Of a DNA stretch of 57,211 bases, positions 28,419-37,703 are shown piece after piece (within the stretch, counting starts at the first letter, position 1; every line of letters begins with the position of its first letter). This stretch comes from a virus. The translations under genes and the position numbers were made by a program. The stretch covers positions 1 to 57,211 of IMG/VR virus record IMGVR_UViG_3300040946_000076. The stretch is one strand, 5' to 3'. Under the pieces are notes generated by a model. The model saw nothing but the letters and a program-made list of their open reading frames with translations. It had not been told where the DNA came from and made no database searches.

Positions 28419-30983
28419 CTAGAATGGCCCGACGGTGCAATATGCTCCGCGATAGATCGTGAGCAAGTCGCCAACCGTAGGGTCGATGACCTGCAGACTT
28501 ACTACCGTGCCGGACGCTGAAGCCCCTTCAATCCAGGCGTCTATGTCATAAGGCATCTTGGTTGCGGTTGCGCCCTGGGTCCAAGTTCCACCGATGGTGA
28601 TTGAAGCTGTCGTGCTGGCAGTGTCTGTGGTAGCACCACCAGCCGGGACGGCGGCGGCCGTATAACCGCTGTAAGATGCCGTGACGTTGGTCGCCCCGTT
28701 CGTGGCTGTTATCATGGCCCAGTTGTTTGCCGGTGCGGCTGTCGTGTCGGTGACGACGACGTGACAATGCCAGTGCCATGACTGCGCACTGTTGGGCAGG
28801 GTGATCGTGAGCGGAGTGCCAGTCGATCCGACTATCGTAGCTGCTACGCAAGAGGAAACAGTTCCACCAGTTCCACAAGTCCAATCAGCGGTCATAAACA
28901 CGCGGGCCGCCGTGTCTTGTACCAATCCTCCAAAACTGGAGATTTGCGTTTGGTCGATCGTGAGAGCAGTAGTCTCCGTCTGAGCAGTTGAACCGCTACC
29001 TTGTATGTTCGCCGTATTGAAAATCAGGTTTGATCCAGTTGCATTACCGGTGCCTAGACCTGATTGGATCGTGACAGCTCCCCCGGCTCCGTTAGTGGCC
29101 GCGCCGGACTGAGTTCCGCCCGTGATGGTGACTGTGCCGAGCGTGCTCGCGCCTGTCGAGGAGTTGTTGCCTCCACGGATAGTGACCGACCCCGTGGTCT
29201 GAACGGCTGCGCTCGCGTTCGTCGTGTCACCGCCGCGAAGCGTGAGCGCTCCACCTGTCTCCGTCGCTCCGCTGCTTGCGTTGTCGCCGCCGTTTATTGT
29301 AACCGCAGCACCGGCGATGCTGCCCGTCGATCCACCACTTACCCCTTGGCCGCGAACGGTAAGCGTGGCGGCGGCGGCAGTGGCGTTGCCGTCAAGTCCC
29401 GATTGAATGCTGAACGTTGAGGCGGCAATACCGCCGATGCTGCCTTGAACGGTTAATCCTCCGCCTGCGCCCAGCTTAAATATGGCGCCGCCGCCGTTAG
29501 CATGTAGCTCGATAGCGTCTCCGGCAAAACCAGATGGCATGTTGATGCCGAGCATCGTGCCGTTGGCAGCCCACGTCGTAGGAGCAACCGCTCCCGACGG
29601 CCAAATTTGCACCAATGGTAAGTTGGTGGTACTAGTTCCCGCCGTGATCGGAGAGCCATTGAAGAGGTAATAGCCGGGGAATCCAACAGTACCGGAACCA
29701 CTGTTTGCTCCGCCAGCACCAGTTGTGAGGGTGATGTTACCGCCAGCACCACCCGTGCCTGCCGTAGCTCCTGTACCTGCACCACCTGTTCCAGCAGCAA
29801 TCGTCACGTTCGAGCCAACACCTCCCGTGCCTGTGGCAGCCGAACTTGCACCCCCGGCGATTCCAGCCACGCTGAAATTGGTTCCTGCCGATTCTCCCGT
29901 TGGATTAGCGGTCGATGAAGGAGCGTTGCCAGTCACAGAGAACACGCCGACGGTTCCGCCTGTTCCAGTCGCGCTTACGGTTCCGGGCGCACCAAGCGTG
30001 AACGTTACACCTCCACCGTTGCCAGCAGTGCTCGCTCCCGAACCACTGTTACCTCCAGCTCCAGTGGTGAAGGCCCATGCACCGCCGTTTCCAGCTGTGC
30101 CGGTTGCAGCAGCAACTCCGCCTGCTCCAAGAGTCCATGACACTCCGCCGCCCGTTCCTCCACCGTTGGCCGTCGCCCCACCTGCAGCCCCACCCGCGCC
30201 TTCAGTAACCGCGAAGGTTCCCCCTACCCCACCGTTACCCGTAGTTGAAGAACCTGCACCGCCAGCCCCCATTGTGAGGCTGAGACCACCTCCAGCTCCG
30301 CCTGTGCCTGACGTTGCGCCAGCAGCAGAACCCGCCCCTGTGTTCAACGTAATTGGAGCACCCACAAAACCGCCGCCAGTCGCTGCCGCAGCGCCTCCCG
30401 TTCCGGCTGATGAAATGTTGAACACCGCAGGCGCGTTTGCACCTGACGGGCCGGCCGCTCCTTGAGTGATCTGAAGCGGGATCGCCGTCGAGGTCGTCAG
30501 AGTCGTGATCTGATCTTCCACATCACCCGATCCGGTCGCAGCCGTAGCTTCGACAGTGGAGAACGCGGCTTGAGATCCAGTCGTGGTCGCAGCTGTAAAA
30601 CTGACAGGCCAGTTAGCGTCAACGAAAGTGGCTGCAGCGCCCGGAGCAGTCACGTTCGACAGCGCGACGGAACCGGAAGTTCCTCCCGTCGTCTGCAAGT
30701 TTCCGTTCGCGTCAACCTGGAAATAGTGGAACAAACTGTCGGCACCGACGGCATATGGGCAAGCTCCCGGAGTTGGGCACGTAGCGGTCGGCGTAGTAAG
30801 CGAAAGCGAAGCGGAAGCAGCCAACTCGATGTTCCCGTTCGAGTCCAGGTTCATGAAGTGCCAAGTGCCCGTCGGTGTGACTCCATAAAGGCACTGCGCC
30901 GTCCCTGGACATGACACGGATTGAGCAGAAGCAAGCGCCTGCATAGCTAGAGCAACCAACAGAATCAAAAGTGTTCGTTTCAT
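28419..30983 (-). CDS. Secreted Gly/Thr/Ala-rich fibre-like protein (854 aa)
   Basis: The start at 30983 has GGGAG 7 nt upstream and gives MKRTLLILLVALAMQALASAQ, whose last residues form a classic signal-peptide site. After it come short Cys pairs (CPGTAQC, CPTPGAC). Residues about 150-440 are dominated by Gly-rich repeats (TGGAGGG-like), which would form extended or beta-helical rods. The part that follows has ladder-like repeats (LTVRGQG, VTINGGDN, LTLRGGDT, VTIRGGNN, VTITGGTQ), typical of a right-handed beta helix. A C-terminal domain (about 120 residues) holds more Cys. It looks like an adhesin or tail fibre but is predicted to be exported. Confidence 0.65.
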   Translation of the reverse strand: MKRTLLILLVALAMQALASAQSVSCPGTAQCLYGVTPTGTWHFMNLDSNGNIELAASASLSLTTPTATCPTPGACPYAVGADSLFHYFQVDANGNLQTTGGTSGSVALSNVTAPGAAATFVDANWPVSFTAATTTGSQAAFSTVEATAATGSGDVEDQITTLTTSTAIPLQITQGAAGPSGANAPAVFNISSAGTGGAAAATGGGFVGAPITLNTGAGSAAGATSGTGGAGGGLSLTMGAGGAGSSTTGNGGVGGTFAVTEGAGGAAGGATANGGGTGGGVSWTLGAGGVAAATGTAGNGGAWAFTTGAGGNSGSGASTAGNGGGVTFTLGAPGTVSATGTGGTVGVFSVTGNAPSSTANPTGESAGTNFSVAGIAGGASSAATGTGGVGSNVTIAAGTGGAGTGATAGTGGAGGNITLTTGAGGANSGSGTVGFPGYYLFNGSPITAGTSTTNLPLVQIWPSGAVAPTTWAANGTMLGINMPSGFAGDAIELHANGGGAIFKLGAGGGLTVQGSIGGIAASTFSIQSGLDGNATAAAATLTVRGQGVSGGSTGSIAGAAVTINGGDNASSGATETGGALTLRGGDTTNASAAVQTTGSVTIRGGNNSSTGASTLGTVTITGGTQSGAATNGAGGAVTIQSGLGTGNATGSNLIFNTANIQGSGSTAQTETTALTIDQTQISSFGGLVQDTAARVFMTADWTCGTGGTVSSCVAATIVGSTGTPLTITLPNSAQSWHWHCHVVVTDTTAAPANNWAMITATNGATNVTASYSGYTAAAVPAGGATTDTASTTASITIGGTWTQGATATKMPYDIDAWIEGASASGTVVSLQVIDPTVGDLLTIYRGAYCTVGPF

Positions 30984-31021
30984 ACTTTTCTCCCGTTTCC
31001 TAGAAGCCAATCACGGAGCTT

Positions 31022-34000
31022 TCAAAACGCAGTGGCCCAAAATAGTATGGTGTCGCCAGAAGTTATGCTGGTGGTTGCCGAAGACAACTGGCAACTTGTG
31101 GAACTTGTGTTCGTTTGAACAAAGGCGAACGACGTGGTGTAACTCCCGCTTACATCTGTGGCCCCGCACACCAAGCTGTTGTTTGCCGTGAATCCCGGCG
31201 TGATGGTCACAGATCCAGTCCCGGTGCTTCCCGTACATTTGAACGATCCAGCCCAGGCCCCGCCAGTCTGAGTGCTCTGCGTAGCACATGCCCCGGTTCC
31301 GCTGATGGTTGCCGGCGTTCCCACGGCCTGCAACTCGCTGGCATTGATAACCGAACTGGCATTCGCCACTAGGGGGCCGACCGTTGTACCGTTTACCCGC
31401 ACGTAGATTCCGGCGCTGGTGCACCAGATATCTCCGTTGACTGGGCTGCTCGGCGCGGAGCCAGGGGCACAATTCAGCCCTGCGCTCGATGTCGTGCTCG
31501 CGGCGGTGTTAGTCTTTCCCGTGACGCTGAGTGTGCCGCCGATGGTCACGCTAGTGAAAATCGTTAAAGGGTTCACGGGGTCATGGGTGAATCCCGGCAT
31601 TGGTTTGGTTGGGTTTGGGTTGACCAGCGTCTCACCACCGTTGGTGTTAGGATCACTCCAGACATTAGTCCAGCCAGTAGGAATGTTATGTACCTGTAAC
31701 GACCCGATTTCAAAACCCGATCCAGTGTTGGGCACGCTATACATATAGCGTCCATAGGCGGAAGGAGCAACCGTATATCCCGATGGCCCTTTGCTACATC
31801 CAGCTATTGAAAGGTTACTGATATCTATGCCGCCGCCTAACCAGCCACCAGCATTAGCATAAGGCAACGGCCCTATGCCTGTCGCAAACTGAAGGGGATC
31901 AACGCAGCCCATCCACCAACTCTGACCGGACTGCGTACCGGGAGGCGTCGTCAATGTGAGCAAGGTTGCAGACTGAACTGAAGCCACTGTGTAGGGAGTG
32001 GGAGCACCGCCAGAACTAGGACCGATAAGGATTGTGGGTTTCTCAACAGTATAAGTCGTGGAAAAGCCGTAGGCATTCAACGTGTACGTAGTGCTTCCCC
32101 AAAAGATGTTGAAGTTAGTTCCCGTGCCCCCGTGGGCGAGAACGCAGTTTCCAGCGCAAGCCCCGGACGAAGCATTTTGTGTATCAACCGTACCCGTACC
32201 AGTGAAATCACCCGGCTCGCCGTAGTTAGCACCAGTGACCGATACGCTGCCCAAGCCGCTTATAAAATTAACGCTGGAGAACTCTGGCCCCGCAACGGGA
32301 ACTGTGATGTTGTTAATGTCGAAATTGACCGTCGAATTTGGCCCCAATCCTCCAAACAACGCAGACGGCCCATTCAATGCATCGAACGATCCGTTAAACT
32401 CAAAGCCCGCACCCGTTCCGGTAGTGGAGTAATACCACACAGCAGCAATTGGAGGATATGTCGCGCTTGAACCTCCTGCGCTGCCCAAGCAGGAAGCATT
32501 TGTAAACTTACCTGTATCGGAAGCATTGCGCGGTATGCAAGCAGCCGTCGCAATAGTAGTAGAGGAACCAATTGAAGCGGACATTCCTACAATATTAAAG
32601 TATGCGTTTCCTTGTTTCGTATTAGGATCAATGCACCACGGAGCCTCAACCAGTGTACTACCCATTGTCGTAATTTTGAAGCCCTGACCAAGACCCGAAC
32701 TGGGGCCAAACCAAGATGACTGATCAAAAGACTTAATACCGCAATCCCTAACTCCGTTGGTGTCTGTTACAACCCACAATCCCGTCTTGGGCGGGATGAC
32801 ATGGACGCTAGAAGTATTGTTACCTAGAGGGAGCGCACTACCCCCGCAATCCGCAGTGATGCTTACTGGGCTGGGAACGCCGCTGACGATGGTCGTGCGC
32901 TCAGCTGGTACACACTCCTTCTCCTGCCAGCTCTGGATCGCATAACCAGTGCCTGATGACAGCGTGCCTGTATTGACGCTGGACGGGACGACGATCTTGA
33001 ATGTATTTCCTGACACGCTGAAGGCCAGCATCTCCATTCCGAGGGTATTCAGCGCTCCATTCGGCGAGGCGGCAAAACCCCCTAGTGCCACGTAATTGCT
33101 GCTAGTAAGTCCATTCAATCCACCCGAAGCAGTGAATGTGATCACCTGCCCAGATACTGTAAAGCTAGTGACAGCAATCTCCTTAGCTACTGGAGGAAGG
33201 TATGGATTGTAGGAATTCGCATAACCAGGATACGGAGGACCAGTAATGTTGATAGAACAGCCAGTCCCACAGGCGGTTCCAGCCGGAATCTGTACAATAG
33301 CTTCACTTGAAGCACTGGTTTCTTGTGACGCGCCTGTTCCAATTATATAAGGGCCGCTTGCAGTGTAGGAGACAAGATAAACACCTCCCGTAGTGCCTGC
33401 AGCATACGGCCCATTGTTCGCTGTATATGTGTAAGTCGAGCCGGAGCCTAATCCTCCAGTTGGAATCGTTGGAGGAGGGAGCTGCCCGTGATAAGCCTGA
33501 CTGGCAATGTTGCAGATGTTAGGTAGACTGGAGTAGTTAGACGGACACTTGTTGGCGTTGATCGCACTGGCGTCAATCGTATCATATGGTCCCGTGATGG
33601 CGCGGGCGTTCGCGTCGTTGAACATCTGATCCAACGTAACATCAGTTGCTGGCATTTGATCTAGATAGATCCGAGAAGTCTCCGAAGCTTGAGAGCCTGT
33701 TGCGTTAGTAACAGTAATCGTACCGGGGAGCGTGCCGGGTAAAGTCACGCTCGTAACGAACGTAGGACTGGTCAACGGGGCATAGTTCGCTATGGTCGCG
33801 AAGGCTCCGGTTCCGAACGGGACGGTGTTACTCTTCGTGCAGGTGATCGCCCCTGTAGACGCGCGCGTGCAGTCTCCGCTCATCGTCACGGGAGCGTAAG
33901 CAGTACCACCGGCATTACCAACCAAGTCCTGGCCAGCGGCAGGAGCCGTGTTCGGCACGACCGCAGCTTGCGTCTGCGCGTTATTCGTGACGTTCGACAA

Positions 34001-35398
34001 TCCGACCTGAGAGGCAGTCAAGCCCGTCAAGTTCACGCCCGAGACGGCAGGAAGTTGAGCGGATGAGTTCAACTGGACGAGATTGTTCGCTGACGTTCCG
34101 ACTCCGTAGCTCGACCCCCAAGCCGATCCCGAAGATGACGGGATTCCGGTCGGAGGGTAGACCATGTCCCCGCCAGCGCTCACGGAATTCTGAACGAAGG
34201 CCGTCGTCGCTATTTGAGTCGTGTTCGTCCCTCCCGTAGCCGTGGGAGCCGTTGGAACTCCGGTGAGCGTGGGAGAAGCCAGCGGCGCGAAAGAGTTGGA
34301 GACGAACTGATCCGTCGCGATTTCCGTTGAAGTGTCGCCGGCAGTTTGCGTCACTCCGGTCGTGGCAGAGGGTAGCACGACTGACACAGTGAACGTCGGG
34401 CTGGCCAGCGTAGCATATGCCTGATTTTTGACCCACTGGTCTGTCGCCAGCAAAGTGGAGTTGTCCGCAGTAGCTTGCGTCACTCCCGCCACTCCACCTG
34501 GAAGATAAGCGGCGCCGGCTAGGTTCGAGGCCGTAGACGCGTTCCCGGAGAGATTACCGATGAACCCTAGCCCTGTACTGAAAGACCCAGTGATCGATCC
34601 GTTGCCGGTGAAAGACGGGCTGGAAAGAGGAGCCGCACCGGTGACTTGCGCGACGTTCAAGCCTGTGATGTTAGCTCCGCTGACCGCAGGGATGGCGCCG
34701 CTGGAGTTGAGTTGCAGAAGCGCATTCGCACCTGTGCCGTAGGAGAGAGAACTCCCCCAAGCAAAAGGTCCGCTGTAGACTACGACTCCCGTAGACGAAG
34801 GCCAGGTCATCGAACCACCACCACCGCCTCCGCTAAGAGGATTCCCGTTCAGGAAGAAACTCCCGTAGAAGTTCATCGACGTTCCGGCAGGCTGCGTAAT
34901 GGTTTGCGAGGCAGAAGGATTGCCGAAAATCATCGACCATCCCGGAGAAGGAGCTATGGCAGTATCTGACTGGGCCGTCGAGGGATCGAACGTTCCCCCG
35001 GCTCCAGTAGGTTGAGAGCATGACTGGCGAAGAGCCGAAGCGGAGCAGATGTTGTAGCGCTGCGCATTCGTGATCGGCTGGCCTTGCGGAGACATCGGCG
35101 TGACGAGCCAGCGCGTCGAGGCTATGCCTCCGCAGAGAATCTGATCGTTCGCCAGTATGACTCCGGTGATCGTTCCTCCGCCCGAGGGCTGCTTCATATC
35201 GAAGGCAGATTGCACGATGGAGCCAGTTCCGGAAACTGACGGGACATTGACACCGCAGTTCCAAAGCGCGAAGTGCAAATAAGCTCCCGGAACGATCGCC
35301 CCCGAACCGTTCGTCAGGTTCGCAGAAACGGGGACGGTCTGGGCGAAAGCGTGGCCTGCAAATATGCAGAAGAGCAGCAGAAGTTTTTTGATCATCAT
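31022..35398 (-). CDS. Large tail-fibre-like protein with signal peptide (1458 aa)
   Basis: Begins with a signal-like sequence, MMIKKLLLLFCIFAGHAFAQ. Residues about 310-400 contain several LASPTFT...TTQIATTAFVQ repeats, the hallmark of phage tail-fibre repeats. Later parts are Ser/Thr/Gly-rich beta structure with paired Cys, likely the receptor-binding region. The C-terminus ends SITSGDTILFWATAF. Together this is a tail fibre or tailspike-like protein; the export signal is unusual. Bases about 31.6-33.6 kb look less GC-rich than the flanks, suggesting replacement of the tip-side segment. A palindrome variant (35356-35369) lies in the signal-peptide codons. The start overlaps the preceding stop. 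Confidence 0.7.
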   Translation of the reverse strand: MMIKKLLLLFCIFAGHAFAQTVPVSANLTNGSGAIVPGAYLHFALWNCGVNVPSVSGTGSIVQSAFDMKQPSGGGTITGVILANDQILCGGIASTRWLVTPMSPQGQPITNAQRYNICSASALRQSCSQPTGAGGTFDPSTAQSDTAIAPSPGWSMIFGNPSASQTITQPAGTSMNFYGSFFLNGNPLSGGGGGGSMTWPSSTGVVVYSGPFAWGSSLSYGTGANALLQLNSSGAIPAVSGANITGLNVAQVTGAAPLSSPSFTGNGSITGSFSTGLGFIGNLSGNASTASNLAGAAYLPGGVAGVTQATADNSTLLATDQWVKNQAYATLASPTFTVSVVLPSATTGVTQTAGDTSTEIATDQFVSNSFAPLASPTLTGVPTAPTATGGTNTTQIATTAFVQNSVSAGGDMVYPPTGIPSSSGSAWGSSYGVGTSANNLVQLNSSAQLPAVSGVNLTGLTASQVGLSNVTNNAQTQAAVVPNTAPAAGQDLVGNAGGTAYAPVTMSGDCTRASTGAITCTKSNTVPFGTGAFATIANYAPLTSPTFVTSVTLPGTLPGTITVTNATGSQASETSRIYLDQMPATDVTLDQMFNDANARAITGPYDTIDASAINANKCPSNYSSLPNICNIASQAYHGQLPPPTIPTGGLGSGSTYTYTANNGPYAAGTTGGVYLVSYTASGPYIIGTGASQETSASSEAIVQIPAGTACGTGCSINITGPPYPGYANSYNPYLPPVAKEIAVTSFTVSGQVITFTASGGLNGLTSSNYVALGGFAASPNGALNTLGMEMLAFSVSGNTFKIVVPSSVNTGTLSSGTGYAIQSWQEKECVPAERTTIVSGVPSPVSITADCGGSALPLGNNTSSVHVIPPKTGLWVVTDTNGVRDCGIKSFDQSSWFGPSSGLGQGFKITTMGSTLVEAPWCIDPNTKQGNAYFNIVGMSASIGSSTTIATAACIPRNASDTGKFTNASCLGSAGGSSATYPPIAAVWYYSTTGTGAGFEFNGSFDALNGPSALFGGLGPNSTVNFDINNITVPVAGPEFSSVNFISGLGSVSVTGANYGEPGDFTGTGTVDTQNASSGACAGNCVLAHGGTGTNFNIFWGSTTYTLNAYGFSTTYTVEKPTILIGPSSGGAPTPYTVASVQSATLLTLTTPPGTQSGQSWWMGCVDPLQFATGIGPLPYANAGGWLGGGIDISNLSIAGCSKGPSGYTVAPSAYGRYMYSVPNTGSGFEIGSLQVHNIPTGWTNVWSDPNTNGGETLVNPNPTKPMPGFTHDPVNPLTIFTSVTIGGTLSVTGKTNTAASTTSSAGLNCAPGSAPSSPVNGDIWCTSAGIYVRVNGTTVGPLVANASSVINASELQAVGTPATISGTGACATQSTQTGGAWAGSFKCTGSTGTGSVTITPGFTANNSLVCGATDVSGSYTTSFAFVQTNTSSTSCQLSSATTSITSGDTILFWATAF
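35356..35369. promoter_or_regulatory. Palindrome variant CTGCAAATATGCAG
   Basis: One mismatch, identical to the variant at 17704. It lies in codons 11-15 of the fibre gene (minus strand C-I-F-A), just downstream of the start rather than upstream. Confidence 0.5.
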
Positions 35399-35625
35399 TG
35401 TGCTCCGTACATGAAAGGGTTCATGCGAGCGATGGGAGCGCTCAAGGGAGAAAGCGGCGGTGCGGCAGGCTGAACCGACTGGAATTGACCGGGAGCGACG
35501 CTTCCTGGCTGCGTCTGCTGCGTGTTCATCGTCACTGGCTGCGCTTGGTTCAACGGCTGCGCCAGCGGAGAGCCACCGATCGCCGATGGCCAGGGGAATG
35601 TTTTCGCGCCAAGAGTTCCACCCAT
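35395..35625 (-). CDS. Pro/Gln-rich small protein (76 aa)
   Basis: The start at 35625 overlaps the preceding stop (TAATG). Low-complexity, Pro/Gln/Ala-rich (SPLAQPLNQAQPVTMNTQQ) ending ARMNPFMYGAQ. Possibly a short virion component; no family. Confidence 0.5.
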   Translation of the reverse strand: MGGTLGAKTFPWPSAIGGSPLAQPLNQAQPVTMNTQQTQPGSVAPGQFQSVQPAAPPLSPLSAPIARMNPFMYGAQ

Positions 35626-35852
35626 TATCGTGCCCTCAACCGTGCAATCGTTGGCTTCAGTACCGACCATTTCAAGAACTGATGAATGATCCAAAGCAAC
35701 AGACCGGGAAGGAAAACAAGCAACGCCATCGGATAGCACGACGGCATGAACACATAGACGTAAAAGAAAAGCGATACTCCACCACTGAACGGAGCGGCGA
35801 GAATCGGAGTGAAGATCAAAGAAAACAAGAGATACTTCAACAACAGTTTCAT
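35625..35852 (-). CDS. Small membrane protein (75 aa)
   Basis: Two hydrophobic segments (LLLKYLLFSLIFTPILAA and ALLVFLPGLLLWIIHQFL) and a basic C-terminus (KPTIARLRAR). It sits between two virion-like genes, with ATGA overlap to the upstream one. It may be an envelope-interaction protein or a holin of its own. Confidence 0.55.
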   Translation of the reverse strand: MKLLLKYLLFSLIFTPILAAPFSGGVSLFFYVYVFMPSCYPMALLVFLPGLLLWIIHQFLKWSVLKPTIARLRAR

Positions 35853-37702
35853 CGCACTTCTCCTTCCGCTCGCGTGTATCTGCTAACAGGCCCGCGCTTG
35901 AAAGTTTCCGGCAGCGGAATCCCGCGGTAAGGCGGAAGTGCCGGCTGGTTGATGGAAGTTCCGGGTTGCTCGTAGACTCCGCGAGGCAACAGGCCACGGA
36001 TGGCGAACGGAGGAAGTTGATTCGCTTGTGGAGTCTCGAACCCGCTCGGCTGCTGGTACACTCCCGGAGGAAGCGCTTGGTTCGGTCCAGAAGGCAACGC
36101 TGGCGGTTGACCGGGAGGAATGTACTGCGGAGAGACGCGCGGAACCATCGCTGGACGAGGGGACGTCTTGTCAAATGCCTGCTGCAACAGGAACTCGGAA
36201 CTGTTCATCATCTTGCCAGCTTGCGCAGCTTTGCGCGCCATGTAGCCGGCACCGATATCAGCAAGTCCGCCGATGTCATGCGAGAACAAAATCCTACCAG
36301 CCCCACGGGCCATTTGCCCTACGCCATAGATGTTGCCACCCTGCTCGGCTAGACTCTCTGGATTCTGCCGCTCCCAAACGTTCTTCCTTCGGTCGAGCAC
36401 GTCGCTGAACTGTTTTAATGCTCCATAGCGCTGCTTTAATGCTGTCGCGCCTGGCCCTGCTGCTTCATCGAGAGTACTGGTCAGAAGATTGTTCAGAGAT
36501 TGCTTCTCGGCGAAGACGTAGGCATTTTCTGGATCTTGCATCGCCGCCATCCTGTCGTTCGGATAGCGAGCTTGAATAGCTCTCGTCTGATTATTTATCG
36601 CTTGCAATCGATCCTCTAGCTGAGCAACGGAAAGTTGACGATTCTCATAGGTGTCAGCGACTTGGTTGATGCGCTCTGCCAATGCGGGATTCTGTTCTAC
36701 GGTCCTGTCGTCAATTACGCTGCGAATTGTGCGCGCGACGGGGCCGGTATCAACGGTAATATCCGCGTTGGGGTCCAGATAGTTCTGCTTGAGTTCTTGC
36801 CAAACATCTTTCTTCGCCTGCAGGGTCCCGGCTTGCGCATTTGCAAATTTACCCTGCTCCATAGGATCAATACCAAGAGCATTTGCCGCACGCTTCACAT
36901 CTGGGAGGGCAGAAGCTGCGTTATCTTTCCAAGTAGTAAGTGCATTGCGTGGCTTCAATGCCCTCGTCACGGATTCCACCGCAGTCATAACTGTCGGATC
37001 TGCGATGCCATAAGCGCGCCTAGCAAGACTCATCGCCGGTTTAACGACTGGAGAAACAGCTTCCGAGACGGCTGGATATGCTTCTTTGATTCCTAGTGGA
37101 GCGGCAGTCAGGGCGGCCACCGTGCCAGCGGTTCCGTACACACCACCGACATCGCCTTCGCGGGCCGACTGTTCCATCTGAGCCGATCCCGGCACGAGGG
37201 GAGCTACTCCGCGATACAACTGTCGAGGGCTTACTCCTCCAGGAAGCACCGGGACATCGCCGCCGGGCAGCGGCATATTCTGCGCATATTGTTGCTGCGC
37301 TCCCAAACCTTTGAGGTTCTGCTGCGCACTTTCCATGCCGGGAATTGTTACGCCGCCGCCTTTTGTTCCGACAGGAGTTGACGAAAGAATAGATGGCGCG
37401 ATGAGTTGAGGAAGAGAAAGCCCCAACCCTTTCAAAGTGGAGTAGATTCCTCCCCACACTCCCGGATGCTGAATGGGCTGCTCCTCGATGGGTAGAAGTT
37501 TTGCTCCCTGCTTTACTGCATCTGCAGTTCGATCAGCCGGAATCACTCCCGGAGATCCATCTGGCGCGGTGATGTGCACTCCGGGTTTCGCTCCAGCCTT
37601 TACCGCTGCCGCAAGCTGTTCCTGCGGAATATCACCAAGGTTACCGCTGGGATCAAAGATCGGAACCGTAGTTGTTGGCTGATTCTGTTGTGGGTCCGCC
37701 AT
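35849..37702 (-). CDS. Large virion protein candidate (617 aa)
   Basis: Pro/Gln/Ala-rich N-terminus with two short repeated units (IPQEQLAAAVKAGAKPGVHI and IPADRTADAVKQGAKLLPIE). A long helical middle follows (RINQVADTYENRQLSVAQLE) and a Pro-rich tail with repeated QLPP/LPPG words. Position after the fibre and nozzle genes, and composition, suggest an internal or ejection protein of a podovirus-like virion. Not identified by family. Confidence 0.5.
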   Translation of the reverse strand: MADPQQNQPTTTVPIFDPSGNLGDIPQEQLAAAVKAGAKPGVHITAPDGSPGVIPADRTADAVKQGAKLLPIEEQPIQHPGVWGGIYSTLKGLGLSLPQLIAPSILSSTPVGTKGGGVTIPGMESAQQNLKGLGAQQQYAQNMPLPGGDVPVLPGGVSPRQLYRGVAPLVPGSAQMEQSAREGDVGGVYGTAGTVAALTAAPLGIKEAYPAVSEAVSPVVKPAMSLARRAYGIADPTVMTAVESVTRALKPRNALTTWKDNAASALPDVKRAANALGIDPMEQGKFANAQAGTLQAKKDVWQELKQNYLDPNADITVDTGPVARTIRSVIDDRTVEQNPALAERINQVADTYENRQLSVAQLEDRLQAINNQTRAIQARYPNDRMAAMQDPENAYVFAEKQSLNNLLTSTLDEAAGPGATALKQRYGALKQFSDVLDRRKNVWERQNPESLAEQGGNIYGVGQMARGAGRILFSHDIGGLADIGAGYMARKAAQAGKMMNSSEFLLQQAFDKTSPRPAMVPRVSPQYIPPGQPPALPSGPNQALPPGVYQQPSGFETPQANQLPPFAIRGLLPRGVYEQPGTSINQPALPPYRGIPLPETFKRGPVSRYTRAEGEVR

Positions 37703-37703
37703 T

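Noticed and set aside
29725-30465. Plus-strand Pro/Ala-rich ORF opposite the 854-residue fibre-like gene
   Set aside because: It is the antisense reading of Gly/Ala/Thr repeats and has no ribosome binding site or domain.
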